Below are positions 32,236 to 42,717 of a stretch of DNA of 64,000 nucleotides, piece after piece. The notes beneath the pieces are model-generated. The model ran no database searches and had not been told where the DNA came from. It worked only from the letters and a program-made list of their open reading frames with translations. The stretch comes from Pachyseris speciosa (Eukaryota; Cnidaria; Anthozoa; Scleractinia; Pachyseridae). Within the stretch, counting starts at the first letter, position 1. The number at the start of each line of letters is the position of its first letter. A program made the translations under genes and the position numbers. The stretch is taken from NCBI GenBank assembly GCA_016490735.1, contig JAEMWC010000289.1, positions 161,001 to 225,000 on the forward strand. The letters are read 5' to 3'.

Positions 32236-33537
32236 TTGGAAAGTTTCTGTAGGCTGAAAACGTGTTTTGGAGATCAAGTAGATTGCCGTTAACGAAACGT
32301 GATCCTTTGAAACTTCAGTGTGGAGGAAAACAATTCGTTCAGGCGACATTTCTCAAGTATACTTGATTGTTGAGTGGAAGTTATTTGCGAATTCGACAAA
32401 ATTGTTGATTTCGTTTTCGCTTATGGTCCACACTGAAAAAATGTCGTCTATGAAACGTTTCCAGAAGACACTATAACTCTTGCAGCTCTTGTTTTATTTT
32501 CGCGTTTAGAAAATACATTCGTGAGAGTTGTAAGTTCATTTAGTTTCGCTTTGATAGAACAGAGTCCGTTACTACGCGGCCTGGTTTGTCTGGCACCGGA
32601 TTTCAGACATTTCGCGCGTCTGGTTTCCAAGGAAGCGATTCTATTCCTCAGCTGACTGAAACCCTCTGCAGCCCTGGGACGCCTGGGGGCTGGTGGTGGC
32701 TGGGAGGATGGTATGTCTTCCTCTTCCTCTGAGTCTGGTCTTGTCCGCTTGGCTGGGGACTGGATGGGAGAGATTGGCGGTGGTGCCTGGCTGTCTCTCA
32801 TTTCTGCTCCTTTCGGAAATCTGAGTGGTTTCCTTCGCCAGTTGCCTTTGGTGCTAAGGTGAGCGTGAGCCGGTTTGTGGCCTGATGATAGCAGAATTGC
32901 TGTTTACATAGCTCAGTTTGCGCGTCCTGTTAATTAGTTTGCCAATGAGAAGCTAGAGATTTCGATCCGTTACGCATCAATTAGTGAACGTTTATTGTTT
33001 TAGAAAACAATAGAGTGTGAGTCGTATGCAAATTCGGATCGTGTTGTAAATGCTTCTGTGGCTCGAAAAAAGCTCGCAAGTGCAGGTATTCTAACCCTAA
33101 GTCGCAATATGGATTGAAAAACAAAATAACTGACTAAGTGAGCTAATCGAATAAAAGGGAGCCTACTTCATACGGTGGCGGCGTAATTTTTGCAAAGCAA
33201 ATGATTGTAATATTGTCTAGTTTCGAATTGTGGGAGAACAAGAGAACCAAGTCGAGGTTCAGGGGAATAATTTTTCATTTTCCTTTGTTTTTGACAAAAG
33301 AAAATGCAAATTATTATCGAACAACCGAGAAAATGAATTTTTTCCTAACACACTGCTAAAACGTGTTCATAACTTCACATTCACGAGTTCAAAAGGAGAC
33401 ACACGATCACGAGACACACAATCAGTGGTTGTTCAACACCAAGTTGAACATTCATTGACTTCATACGTTTAGAAGAGCACATAAGTCCAGCTGTTATGTA
33501 AACTAACGTGTTTACACTTCCCTGGGATTTACAGCGG
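32236..33537. repeat. 1.30-kb duplicated segment, copy 2
   Basis: Second copy of 29,564-30,865. On its left lies cassette intron normally found upstream of exon E (ATTATCCCGTATC). On its right is intron normally found between H2 and D (ACGGTCCAAAAAG). It has therefore replaced the stretch that should contain exon H2. Confidence 0.9.
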
Positions 33538-33796
33538 ACGGTCCAAAAAGTAAAAAATAAATAAATAAAAAACACGAATACACTGTAATGCGCTAAGTAA
33601 CACATTGTCGATTAACGATGTATTCGAAGTCCCAGCAGGTTTTTAATAAATACAATTTAATCCAACATTACACAAGCAGCAATAGTACAGTAGTACTAGT
33701 AACTAGTAACCATACCTATCATAGTTAGATAGAGGTCAACGATCCCAATTTCAAGAAAAATGCAAATGAGTAAATAAAAAGGTAAATTAACAAGTA

Positions 33797-33861
33797 AATG
33801 AATGAATGAATGAATGAATGAATGAATGAATGAATGAATGAATGAATGAATGAATGAATGA
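33797..33861. repeat. (AATG)n microsatellite
   Basis: About 16 AATG units followed by (AATT)n, in the intron below exon D. Confidence 0.9.
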
Positions 33862-34028
33862 ACGAATTAATTAATTAATTAATTAATGACCGACAAACCT
33901 GCTCACTGACTGACTGAGTCAATGAGCGGGTAAGCGAACCAATTAATTCATTAATGTTCGGATGGATGATGATCGACTGTATGAGTTTCGGGGACAGCAA
34001 CATATATATAATTAGGCTTTCTTTTTAC

Positions 34029-34232
34029 CAATGCAGGTCGCATTTCTAATGTCTTCACTCCAAGAGCCATTTTCAAGGCAGGATACTTTTGACGGACCTT
34101 CCAGTCGGTAATGATTTGTAACATTGCACGTCAAAGAGCAATCTGTATTGTAATCCACACCAGACTGGTTCTTGCACGTAGAAGGAAGTACGGTTCCGTG
34201 AGAAGGCGGCTTGATGGATGGGCATTTAACAA
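34029..34232 (-). CDS. Sushi (CCP) exon, cassette type D
   Basis: A 204-bp phase 1-1 exon, acceptor AG at 34,234-34,233, donor GTAAAA. It keeps the type D pattern (VKCPSIKPPSHG, NQSGVDYNTDC, SWSEDIRNATCIG). It is intact, but its usual partner H2 is missing downstream, so it would splice to the D exon at 28,266 or beyond. Confidence 0.8.
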
Positions 34233-34587
34233 CTAAAGAAACGAAACAAAAACTTTAGCAGCCTAGCATATTAACACATTCAATAACTATAGATACAAAC
34301 AATTTAAGGAAAGACTTTCGAAGATCTGGGAGTAGGTGGAGAAAGTGTAGGGGTGAGGAGATTGGAGTGGAAAAATAAGGGAAACTATCTATCACCTAGC
34401 ATAACAACCTCTCCATTAAAATTTTGTTATTATCTCTCAGAACCTTAGAGATTTGCTTCTCTCAGTTTGGCACATTCCCGGATCAAATAAAAGACAACGA
34501 ACAACCAAGCTGATTTCACATCCATGTTACGTAGATAGATGGTTCTTATTAACGGTCATAAACGTTACGACAATTTTTAACTTAGTA

Positions 34588-34620
34588 GATATGTTTCGGA
34601 TGCACTACACCCATCGTCAG
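34588..34620 (-). ncRNA. Hammerhead-like motif, minus
   Basis: Read on minus: CUGACGA (34,620-34,614), stem II GGGUG/CAUCC, GAAAC, AUAUC. The bases on either side can pair as stem I (CUUGUA with UAC-U-AAG). One stem III pair is lost compared with the GAAACAUGUC copies. Degenerate relatives with GAAG in place of GAAA lie near 24,965-25,000 and 28,590-28,620. Confidence 0.5.
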
Positions 34621-34656
34621 TACAAGCAACAAAATCCAATAGTGGGTGTGATATAT

Positions 34657-34831
34657 ACCCAATGCAAAAATGGCTGCCTTTAAATTATTCTTTTGTTCGG
34701 ATTCAAAATAGCCTCACTAACCTCGTTTTTGAGATCAAAATTCTAAAGAATTTTCTATTCCGAACGAGGTTAGTGAGGCTGTTTAATACGAACAAAAGCA
34801 TAATTTAAAGGCAGCCATTTTTGCATTGGGT
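34657..34831. mobile_element. Palindromic MITE, 175 bp
   Basis: A near-perfect hairpin: ACCCAATGCAAAAATGGCTG at the left, its complement at the right, and inner arms around CCTCACTAACCTCGTT. The paralogous introns near 25,010-25,030 and 28,640-28,660 read TGTGACATAAATACAGAG without it, so they preserve the empty target. Confidence 0.85.
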
Positions 34832-34954
34832 CAATAAATACAGAGATCCGAGTAGCTAATTACAATGTTACATTAAATCTAAAAATATAACTAATTACAA
34901 CTTGACAGAACATGCGATGCAACTCGAAACAACATTTTCTCATGTTGCCATTGT

Positions 34955-37041
34955 TTGCTTCTTGTTTCGTCCACACCACCATTTTTGCAGCGTTTTCAAA
35001 AGTATTCGTTTTCGGTGTCATCGAAAACACATCAATAGATCCGTGTGTTGCTTTATCGCGAAATCATAACATCAGCTATTCTTCGCAAAAGACAGGAAAC
35101 CACGGCGAGACAACTCTGGTTCTCCAAGGAAAACTATTTGTACAAGATCTTACGATATTTATGGATGTGAAGGCAAACCCAGGACCCGTAAATGTCGACG
35201 AAACTACTTCACGGCCTACTCAAGTTACGGAAATTAAAATACCCGCCATGAACAACGAAACATTATCATATTCACGTCGGGAACTTCTGGCCCTTCGTTC
35301 GAACAGTTTTCCTATCGTTCAAACAGCATGGACTTCTCAAGACGCGACGCACTAGAGCTGGAAAGCGAGTCAAAGCGAAAAATACAGGATACCGGCACTA
35401 TTTAATTCTCATTATTCAAGTAACTTTGTTTTTCCCGCACAAGTTAATTATTCAAGCACAAGTGTGAGGCCTAATCACACCCCTATACAAACAACAGCAG
35501 TACATTCAAGCATGTCGCAACGACTCCTTGATTTATGCCTGTTAAACGCGCGCTCTATCAGAAATAATGCGCTTCTAATCAAGGACCATGTTGTGGAATA
35601 TGATCTCCATCTGCTGTTAATAACCGAAACAACATGTAAGCGGACCAACTCACAAGAATGGAAATACCTTGGATCTGCTCATCACTCGTTCTGATGATGA
35701 CTTTTTGTCTGGAGTCCGCAATATGCCAGGTGTAATCAACCCTATATTGTTTGATCATTATGCGGTTCTTTCTCAAGTGAAGCTCAAAAAGCCACCACTT
35801 GAGCGGAAAGATATTACTTACAGGAAGATTAGATCAGTAGACACTAAATCATTGCAGACTGACACAATGTCTTCGACGCTCCTATCTGATTATCGAGATA
35901 TGGAAGTTACGCCACTTGTAGAGAACTTTGAGAATATGCTGACCAGTCTCTTAGAAACACACGCACCGACTAAGAAGCGCTCAATTATTCTTAGACCCCA
36001 TGCACCCTGGTATAATGACTCTATTGACGTAGAGAAGAAGAAACGGAGGAGGCTAGAGCGGCAATGGCGAGCTATATATCACGCAGTGTGGTGTGATCAA
36101 TGACATGATAAGAAACGCAAAATTTAATTACTATTCCTCTATCATTGCGGAAAACAAAGGAAATCAGAAAGTTCTTTTCAAAACTATTGATCAGCTACTA
36201 CACAGGAAATCAGAACCCTGTTATCCTACATCATCATCGAATGAACAACTTGCTAATGACTTTGCTGCTTTCTTTCATGAGAAGATATCTAAGATGTGCT
36301 GTACCTTGTCAACTGAATCTGAATCTGTGATTAATCCACTTCCTGATTCTCCCCGCTGTCAATCTGAATTTCCAGATTTCCGCACTGTGAGCACTGCTGA
36401 AGTTAGTGACTATTTAATTTCTTCTGGCCTCAAGACATGTGACTTAGATCCTTTACCTTCAATTTTATTAAGGAAATGCTTGGATGTACTGCTGCTGGTC
36501 ATCACAAGAATTGTAAACCTGTCACTAACTATGGTTAATGTACCGCACCATTTTAAAGAAGCAATGGTAAGACCGAAGCTAAAAAAGGACTCTCTGGACT
36601 ATGAACTTTTCCCTCACTTTAGGCCCATCTTTAACCTAAAGTTATTATCCAAGGTGACTGAGAAAGCCGCTTCTTCTCAGCTTATCGACTACCTTAATAC
36701 TAATGGATACCAGGAAGTGCTCCAATCTACCTATAAAACTGCACACAGTACGGAAACAGCTCTTGTAAAAGTCCAGTCAGATATCTTGAATGCAATCGAT
36801 AAACAGGAAAATGTACTTTTTTTGTTGTTAGACTTATCAGCCGCTTTTGATACGGTCGACCATATCATCTTGTTAAATCGACTGCGCACTAGATACGGGA
36901 TCAAGGGAAACACCCTTCAATGGTTTGCGTCTTATCTCACCGATCGCCGACAGTTTATCCAAGTAAAGAATACCAGATCGTCCTCTACGGAGCTACAATG
37001 GGGAGTGCCTCAAGGATCTTTGCTTGGGCCAATTTTTTATA
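34955..37041 (+). mobile_element. CR1-like LINE, 3'-truncated and frameshifted
   Basis: N-terminal ORF (34,912-35,355) ends with the KANPGPVN motif typical of these elements. An endonuclease fragment follows at 35,514-36,103 (LCLLNARSIRNNALLIKDHV, then LITETT, large internal loss, then FDHYAVLSQVKL). RT runs from 36,093 with DLSAAFDTVDH (motif A) and GVPQGSLLGPIF (motif B). Sequence stops right after motif B, before the YADD box, and switches to SINE-like sequence. It is a dead copy. Confidence 0.85.
36093..37041 (+). pseudogene. CR1-like reverse transcriptase, truncated
   Basis: The longest open stretch of the LINE. Conserved blocks: LDPLPSILLRKCLD, FKEAMVRPKLKK, FRPIFNLKLLSKVTEKAASSQ (RPI.NL block), AHSTETALVKVQSDIL, LLDLSAAFDTVDHIILLNRL, LQWFASYLTDRRQ, GVPQGSLLGPI. 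The catalytic Asp pair and everything after it are absent. The frame then runs into low-complexity GGTAAT repeats and ends at 37,202. Confidence 0.85.
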
Positions 37042-37219
37042 ACGGTAATGGTAATGGATTTATATACCGCACATATCACATAGTTTCATGGCGGTTTACA
37101 ATTCTTCTCTTGGGTGAGATCGGACGTCAGCCTGTAAAGGCGCCTCTAGCAGCCGCTATCAGTCCATTTTTGATCTCACCCACCCACCCAACCCACACAT
37201 GAATGTCAAGACAGATGAA

Positions 37220-37312
37220 AGGTAGACCACCACACCGGGAACTACGTCCCCTACTCTTTGCGAACAGTGTGTGGGTTCTTTATGTCCCACAGATTATTAG
37301 GAACAAGTGTTG
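37220..37312 (-). mobile_element. SINE tail fragment
   Basis: About 93 bp matching the 3' half of the SINE at 7,268-7,560 (GACCACCACACCGGGAACTA, then GTGTGTGGGTTCTTT). The tRNA-like head is missing. Confidence 0.75.
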
Positions 37313-37713
37313 TATACACTTTACACAGCCCCTCTTGCTGACATAACAACCTCTCCGAAAACCTCAGTGGTTATGATTTCCACATTACGAATCTTTTAGG
37401 CCACGTTTTACTTACGAAAATCCGAGTGCACTCTTTAATCGACGCCGAAAGCCTTAGGCGAACTACCCTCCACCGAACAGATATCTACCGAAACTTGTCG
37501 TTGGGTGGCCCTGATGCCTGTAGATGATTTTATCAGCTCTATGCATGGGTTCGTTCCTCAATAAGCTTTGGTTATTTTATGGTAAATGGTAATGGTAATG
37601 GTAAATCATTATTTAAACACGGTAAAGTTCATCAGATACAGATTGGTTAACGAACATCTTCATATTTAAAATCTAAATTACAACAAGTCAGTGATTCATG
37701 ACAGGATTCTTAC
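37313..37713. other. Intron sequence with LINE-like debris
   Basis: No exon. It contains GGTAAATGGTAATGG repeats at about 37,575-37,610, which resemble the GGTAATGGTAATGG at 37,043. I assign no family. Confidence 0.4.
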
Positions 37714-37893
37714 TGTTGCATGTAGTTGCGTTGCCTGACCACGTCCCGTCTGATTCACATGACCGAACACTTGACCCATGCTGTCTGTATCCTTGATTAC
37801 AAGAGAGCGAGGCCTGGGAGCCAAAAGACCATCCACATGATAGAGAGGTTATGGCACCATTGCTTGAAAGCTGGAGTGGTGGGCAAGACTTTC
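37714..37893 (-). CDS. Sushi (CCP) exon, cassette type C
   Basis: A 180-bp phase 1-1 exon with acceptor AG at 37,895-37,894 and donor GTAAGA. The module has KSCPPLQLSSNGAI, CGWSFGSQASLSC, GYRQHGSSVRSCESDG and TWSGNATTC. The minus frame is intact and paralogous to 12,093-12,272. Confidence 0.8.
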
Positions 37894-38005
37894 CTATGGA
37901 TAAAAAGACAAAACAAAGCTTTCAAAGTACGTTTGGTCTAATGTTTGGTCCAGTCAGTGTTATGTGTGTTTTCCATGTTAAATGAAATTAAAGGAAATAT
38001 CATAC

Positions 38006-38254
38006 TTGCGACCTGCACGATGAAGCTACAGTTTGCTGTGTTCCCCTCGTCATCTCTTGCCGAGTAATGAACATTGTACAGACCGAGGCTTAAGTTGGCT
38101 GGAGGACGCACAGCAGGGTAGCTTATGATCACGTGATCAGAGTTATCAGTCACTGTTGGTTCATTCCAAGAGACTTGCGCGTAGGCTGCACATTTAGGAA
38201 GATAAAACACCATGTTCCCGGGACAGCTGTTGTTGAATGAAGGAGGCATTTTGT
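38006..38254 (-). CDS. HYR exon, cassette type H1
   Basis: A 249-bp phase 1-1 exon with acceptor AG at 38,256-38,255 and donor GTATGA. Starts KMPPSFNNSCPGN. VSWNEPTVTDNSDHV and YNVHYSARDDEGNTA are the HYR core. It is intact and differs from 12,387-12,635 at a few residues (CAAYAQ for CSSYGQ). Confidence 0.85.
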
Positions 38255-38460
38255 CTGCAAAAGACAGAAACATTTTACTCTCACAAGATGCACAATGTAG
38301 TGTCCAGCTCCAAAATCGGATTGGTACTTACATGAAGTTTTCCTTAGTTTAAATTCCTAACGCTCCTATGTTTTAAGCACATCAAGCACCCACAGGATAT
38401 TGATACTAAACTTTTGCCACTAAAGGGCGACTGTTTAGAGCTGTATGCCATTCCCTTCAC

Positions 38461-38660
38461 CTTTGCATATCGTGTCATTGTTTCCAGTCCACTCTCCGTC
38501 ACTGCCACACACCCTAACGGAAGTACCCTCCAGAGAGTAACCATGTCTTTGGCAACTAAAGCTACAGGACTGACCATACGTACTTCTTGACAAACATGAG
38601 GAAGGGGATACCACACCATTGGGGGGGGGGGGGGGGGATGGAGAGCAGTGCAGTTCATAA
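38461..38660 (-). CDS. Sushi exon, cassette type B, with 17-nt C run shifting the frame
   Basis: Splice sites are intact (acceptor AG at 38,662-38,661, donor GTGAAG). The exon is 200 bp, one short of a multiple of three. A run of 17 C on the coding strand (38,621-38,637) replaces the CCTCCCCCC of the paralogue at 12,820-13,011. One more C would restore the sushi frame (SCLSRSTYGQSCSFSC, GYSLEGTSVRVC, EWTGNNDTICKG). Homopolymers this long are often miscounted, so this may be a sequence error or real length polymorphism. Confidence 0.75.
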
Positions 38661-38982
38661 CTGTGTGAAATAGAATAATAATTACGAAAATATTGCTGAA
38701 AAAACTATTTCAGTCTATCTAACTCAAATGCTATCAATAATTTTGGTACCAGCAGATGTGCGAGTATTTTTTCATCAATTTATTTAATATACGATGTTAA
38801 TGGTTACTCAATTTCCTTATCACACCTATCAAGTTGCATTTGGACGAAAATGGCTAGTAGTAGGTGTGTGAGGCTTATTACTACAAGAATTTCGTTGTCT
38901 CAGCTCTGTCATTTCCTCGACGATAACAGTTCTTTTGGCTAACGTCAAAAACCGTCAAGTGTCAAGTGCATTATTTCCTAAC

Positions 38983-39168
38983 CTTGACAAGACGTATCCA
39001 GTCCACTCCAAGTCTCGTTTTCGAGGCACTGCCGCCTTGACGAACCAGTCAGGTTGTAGCCAACTTTACATGAAAAAGTGCAAACCGCGCCATATTGTTC
39101 GGATAACGGATCAGAGCACCCAGTTTTCATACCATTAGATGGAGTGGGAAGAGAGGCACACCTAATGG
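38983..39168 (-). CDS. Sushi (CCP) exon, cassette type A
   Basis: A 186-bp phase 1-1 exon with acceptor AG at 39,170-39,169 and donor GTTAGG. The six-Cys sushi module has IRCASLPTPSNG, EQYGAVCTFSC, GYNLTGSSRRQC and TWSGLDTSCQG. It is intact and opens the 39.2-32.0 kb cassette. Confidence 0.8.
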
Positions 39169-39368
39169 CTGTAAAGAAAATGAGGAGTACGAGACTAAAG
39201 GGATTTCATGTTGAACACGTAACCCTAATTAACCGTAGCCGTTGACGATTACTGACGTCAATACAAACGCAGCCCACTATAGTTTCAATAATGACATTTT
39301 CTCGATCGCGTCATTTGATTACAGGTACGCGAATCAGCTACGAGAATCCTGTAAACTAACATATTGTT

Positions 39369-40399
39369 AGCCTGCGAGCAAGGTCTCTATTGGGGACGTC
39401 TCACGCGAGATTTGCTTCGGGAGCGAGTAGTAAGCGAAGCGAGCCGCGAGAGGATTGGGGTGGTAGCGACAGAAGGAGAGCTTCCCACGATGACTGAAGA
39501 ATTTTCATTTCCTCCCCGGAAACCGCAGGGCAGCAAGGAGATGGATTAAATTCCAACGGAAGTATGAATTCTATAGCCGCTTTTCAATCAAGCCGCGCGA
39601 GCAGTTCCAAGTAACATAGTAGACAAGCAGTTGGATGCATATATTTCGGTAAAAATTTTCCTTTTTGTTTTTTGAGAAGAAAAAGAATAGTTTGCATTTA
39701 ATTATAAACTGGAAAATAACTGATCCATTCAAACAAACAGAAGAATACTAAGCAGTTAATGAACTCCGAAGTAACTGATCCATTCATATATACAGAGGAA
39801 TATTTCACATTTAACAAGCTACGAAGGAACTGAACCATTTCATGTATATACAGAGGAATATTTCGCCGTTAATAAACCGCGAAGCAACTGATCCGTTTTT
39901 ATATGCAGGGAATATTTCCCCATCAATAAATAGCGAACTCGTGCAAACCTTTGCGAGGACAACACCAATAATCGAGCCGAGCCGAGCCGGTTGAAAAAAA
40001 AAATTCCAAAGTGATTAGCCTGGCTTGCGCATTGAACTTGTCAAATTTAAAAAGAACCACAGAGTCGACAGAAATCCTTCACCGAAGAAAAAAATAGATT
40101 TTCTTCCTCGCGCGGCTTTCTTTTTCGGAGTGAATTCGACATTATTCTCACACGTCCCCAGGAACGTGATCACGTTTAAAATTTGCGGCAGGTCGTGCAA
40201 GGATGTCATCAATTTTAATTGATTGATGGTATGTCATTTTTCAGCCAATGGCATTTCCCTTCGCCCAGTCATCACGGCAAGCTCTCCTTCTCTCGCCCCC
40301 GCTTCAATCCTCTCACCGCTTTCTTCGCTCGCCACTCGCGCGACTCTCGCCCAAAATTAATCTCGCGTGAGATCCCAATAGAGAGCTTGCTTGCAGGCT
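39369..40399. mobile_element. MULE-like TIR element, 1.03 kb
   Basis: Long imperfect terminal inverted repeats of about 170-190 bp begin AGCCTGCGAGCAAGGTCTCT and end in the complement, with shared inner blocks TCTCACGCGAGAT and GAGAGGATTG. An 11-bp target duplication with one mismatch flanks it (AACATATTGTT 39,358-39,368; AACACATTGTT 40,400-40,410). Long TIRs with a 9-11 bp duplication suggest a Mutator-like element. No transposase frame inside. Confidence 0.75.
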
Positions 40400-40410
40400 A
40401 ACACATTGTT

Positions 40411-42570
40411 ATTTACAGCTCTCTAGGATTTCAAAAGGATAGATAAAAAAACTCCGAGACATTATTCCTTTTCATTCGTTCATGATAACAAAAGGACCTA
40501 GCCTTTACCAAATCTTTGAGAACCGTTTATCTTCAGTAAAGTAAAGTTCCTTGGACTTCTTTTTGTGCTGCGGGTGGCGGCTAAGTTGTATTCGGCAATC
40601 CGTTTTCTTTAAATTTTTTGCCGTACTGTCTCGAGAATGGCTGCCTTGTTTCGCTAAGAAACTCGCCCTAACGTATTTTTATTTTACAGGTTAGATCGTT
40701 TCAGCCATGCATTGAAATGTTCTTTCCATAAGTAGAGAAAAGAATTTGCAGCGGGGCTCCGCACGCCCAACGCGCGCGCAGAGCACTATGGGTGGAAAAT
40801 ATTGTAACCTAAGAAAGTTTGGTCTTGGTTATGACGTCACTGGCGACCGTGCGACCGTATGACTGACCGTATGTCCACCTTACGGCAATGTGAAATGTCA
40901 CACTCGAGAAAACCCTGTGCTAAATTCCGTATTTTGGCAAGAAATCATATAAAATATAATAGCAACCTGAAGAAAACAATAAAAATTCAAACTCGAGAGA
41001 AAAAACCCGCTCAAATGCGTGTGCATGGCTCAGAATTTTACAGAAAGTTGCCAAAAATCTGTCAAGAAATTGTTGATAAAAAAAATAGCGCGCTTGACGC
41101 TTCATTGGAAAAGTTAGAGGTCTTCATTCAGAAACTGTAAACAAGGAAAGCTGTTGCGCATTTTAACTTCCTTAATTCTCGGTTGTTTCTGTTTAAACCA
41201 GCGTTTGGATATTAAGGTGCTATGGTACCCTAGAAAATGTATCGAACTCATAGCTTTTTTGCTAAAAGGGAGTTGGGGGGCACTGGGTATTGTTACGCAT
41301 GTATCCTGTCACGTGATAGCTGATCACGTGGCTATACTCGTCTCATTTGAACTCACTCTCTGGTCGGCCGAATCATTTGCAGAATTTACCTTAGAATGTG
41401 TCAAAATTACCCTAAATTACTGTGTTTTGGGTCATTTGCTGGTGCCGGAGCTCATCATCAGGGCTGTAGTTTGTTCGAACGCTCGCTTGAATCTGCTGAC
41501 AGTTTGTTGTTTGTGGACAAGGGGCCTAAAAGCAGATGTGCCTTTTCTCACCGGACTCCAATCTTCACTGGCCGAACAGCATTTGGTGCAGGATTGAAGC
41601 CTAGTCTCAAAATGAGAAATTGTTTCGGAGGAGCCTTTCCCGCTCAAGGACAAGTGGAATCTCCCAGGATGCAACGGGGGCAGATTTTGATGTTTGGCTG
41701 CTTGGTTGATGTTGCTGATAAAAAGGGAGCTGAGAGAGCTATGGTTTGCCTTTTTTCCTCAAACTTTCTCTTTAATTTGGAAGCAGAAGAGCTGTTTTGT
41801 AATATTTAGTCTCTGAATAAGGATTCAGTTGAAAAAAAGATTTGTCCAGACTGCTCGTTTGCGAGGTAAGATTTTCATTTAATTCTTGCATTCTCTCTAT
41901 GCTATTACTTTGCTGGAGAAGTGCACTGTCATGCCTGTTTGATTTTTTCCCTTTGCTTCATGTATAACAGACGCTTTTGCACTGATATTGCTGGAAAAGA
42001 TGGCAAAACCTGACCACAGCAATTTTTTTCGTGACCCTATGCAGGTTTGAAATTTGAAACTGGCATGGAATTTGTAGATGGCAACAATTATTTACTTTTA
42101 ATGATTTTATTTTTACCAGCTTTGTAGGGATCAAATTTGAGGTACACAAACCTTCTATGCAATGGACCAAAATAAAGCCAATCTGTTGAATTGTTCTTTC
42201 ATGACATTTGAAAGATTGATGGTAGGTATAGGCAGAAAACACCCATTTGTGAAACTTTGAAGATTTTTCTCTCTGCAAATAACAAGAGTCAGCCCATAAG
42301 TTTAGGTTCATATCATAGATCAATACAAATATAATTGGTAAAAAATTGTTTCTTGCCTCACTGACTAAGTATTTTTGCTCATTATTGTCACCGAGGAAGC
42401 ACTATTAAAGACAGCTGACAAAAGCTTGTTCTGTTACCATGACAACAAGAGACTCAAACATCATTGTGTTTGTCATCATTCATGGCAACGAGTTGCATGA
42501 TGGAAGTTTCTTCTGCAAGAGCTTGATTTTGGAGAAAAAAGTAGTCAAGGGTACCACAGCACCTTAAGAA
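40411..42570. other. Intron stretch, unassigned repeats
   Basis: Part of the 14-kb intron between sushi exons A (39,168) and E (53,578). A GC-rich block near 40,750-40,800 looks like a dispersed repeat. The segment 41,027-41,217 is similar to 52,035-52,215. Open frames here (to about 147 codons) lack domain motifs, codon continuity or splice context, and I do not call them genes. Confidence 0.4.
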
Positions 42571-42572
42571 AA

Positions 42573-42656
42573 GAACTCGCCTCCCACCAATGTGGCCCGG
42601 GTTTGATTCCTGCGTCATGTGTGGGTTGAGTTTGCTGTTGGGTCTCGTCCTTGCGT
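42573..42656 (+). mobile_element. SINE fragment (family of 58,690-58,946)
   Basis: Contains CCACCAATGTGGCCCGGGTT, a B-box-like GGTTTGATTCC and GTGTGGGTTGAGTTTG, matching the middle of the full SINE at 58.7-58.9 kb. The head is missing. Confidence 0.6.
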
Positions 42657-42717
42657 AACCTGCGATAAAGCGGGGGAGGAAAAAAAGTATGCCTGATACA
42701 ATTACTGTACGAGTCGC

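Noticed and set aside
40859..41140. 93-codon plus frame with Lys-rich C-terminus
   Set aside because: No domain, no splice context, and its second half lies in a repeat also found at 52.0 kb without an open frame.
41154..41809. Overlapping 147- and 137-codon plus frames
   Set aside because: No recognisable motif, the two frames overlap with different reading, and no supporting exon borders. Possible repeat relic only.
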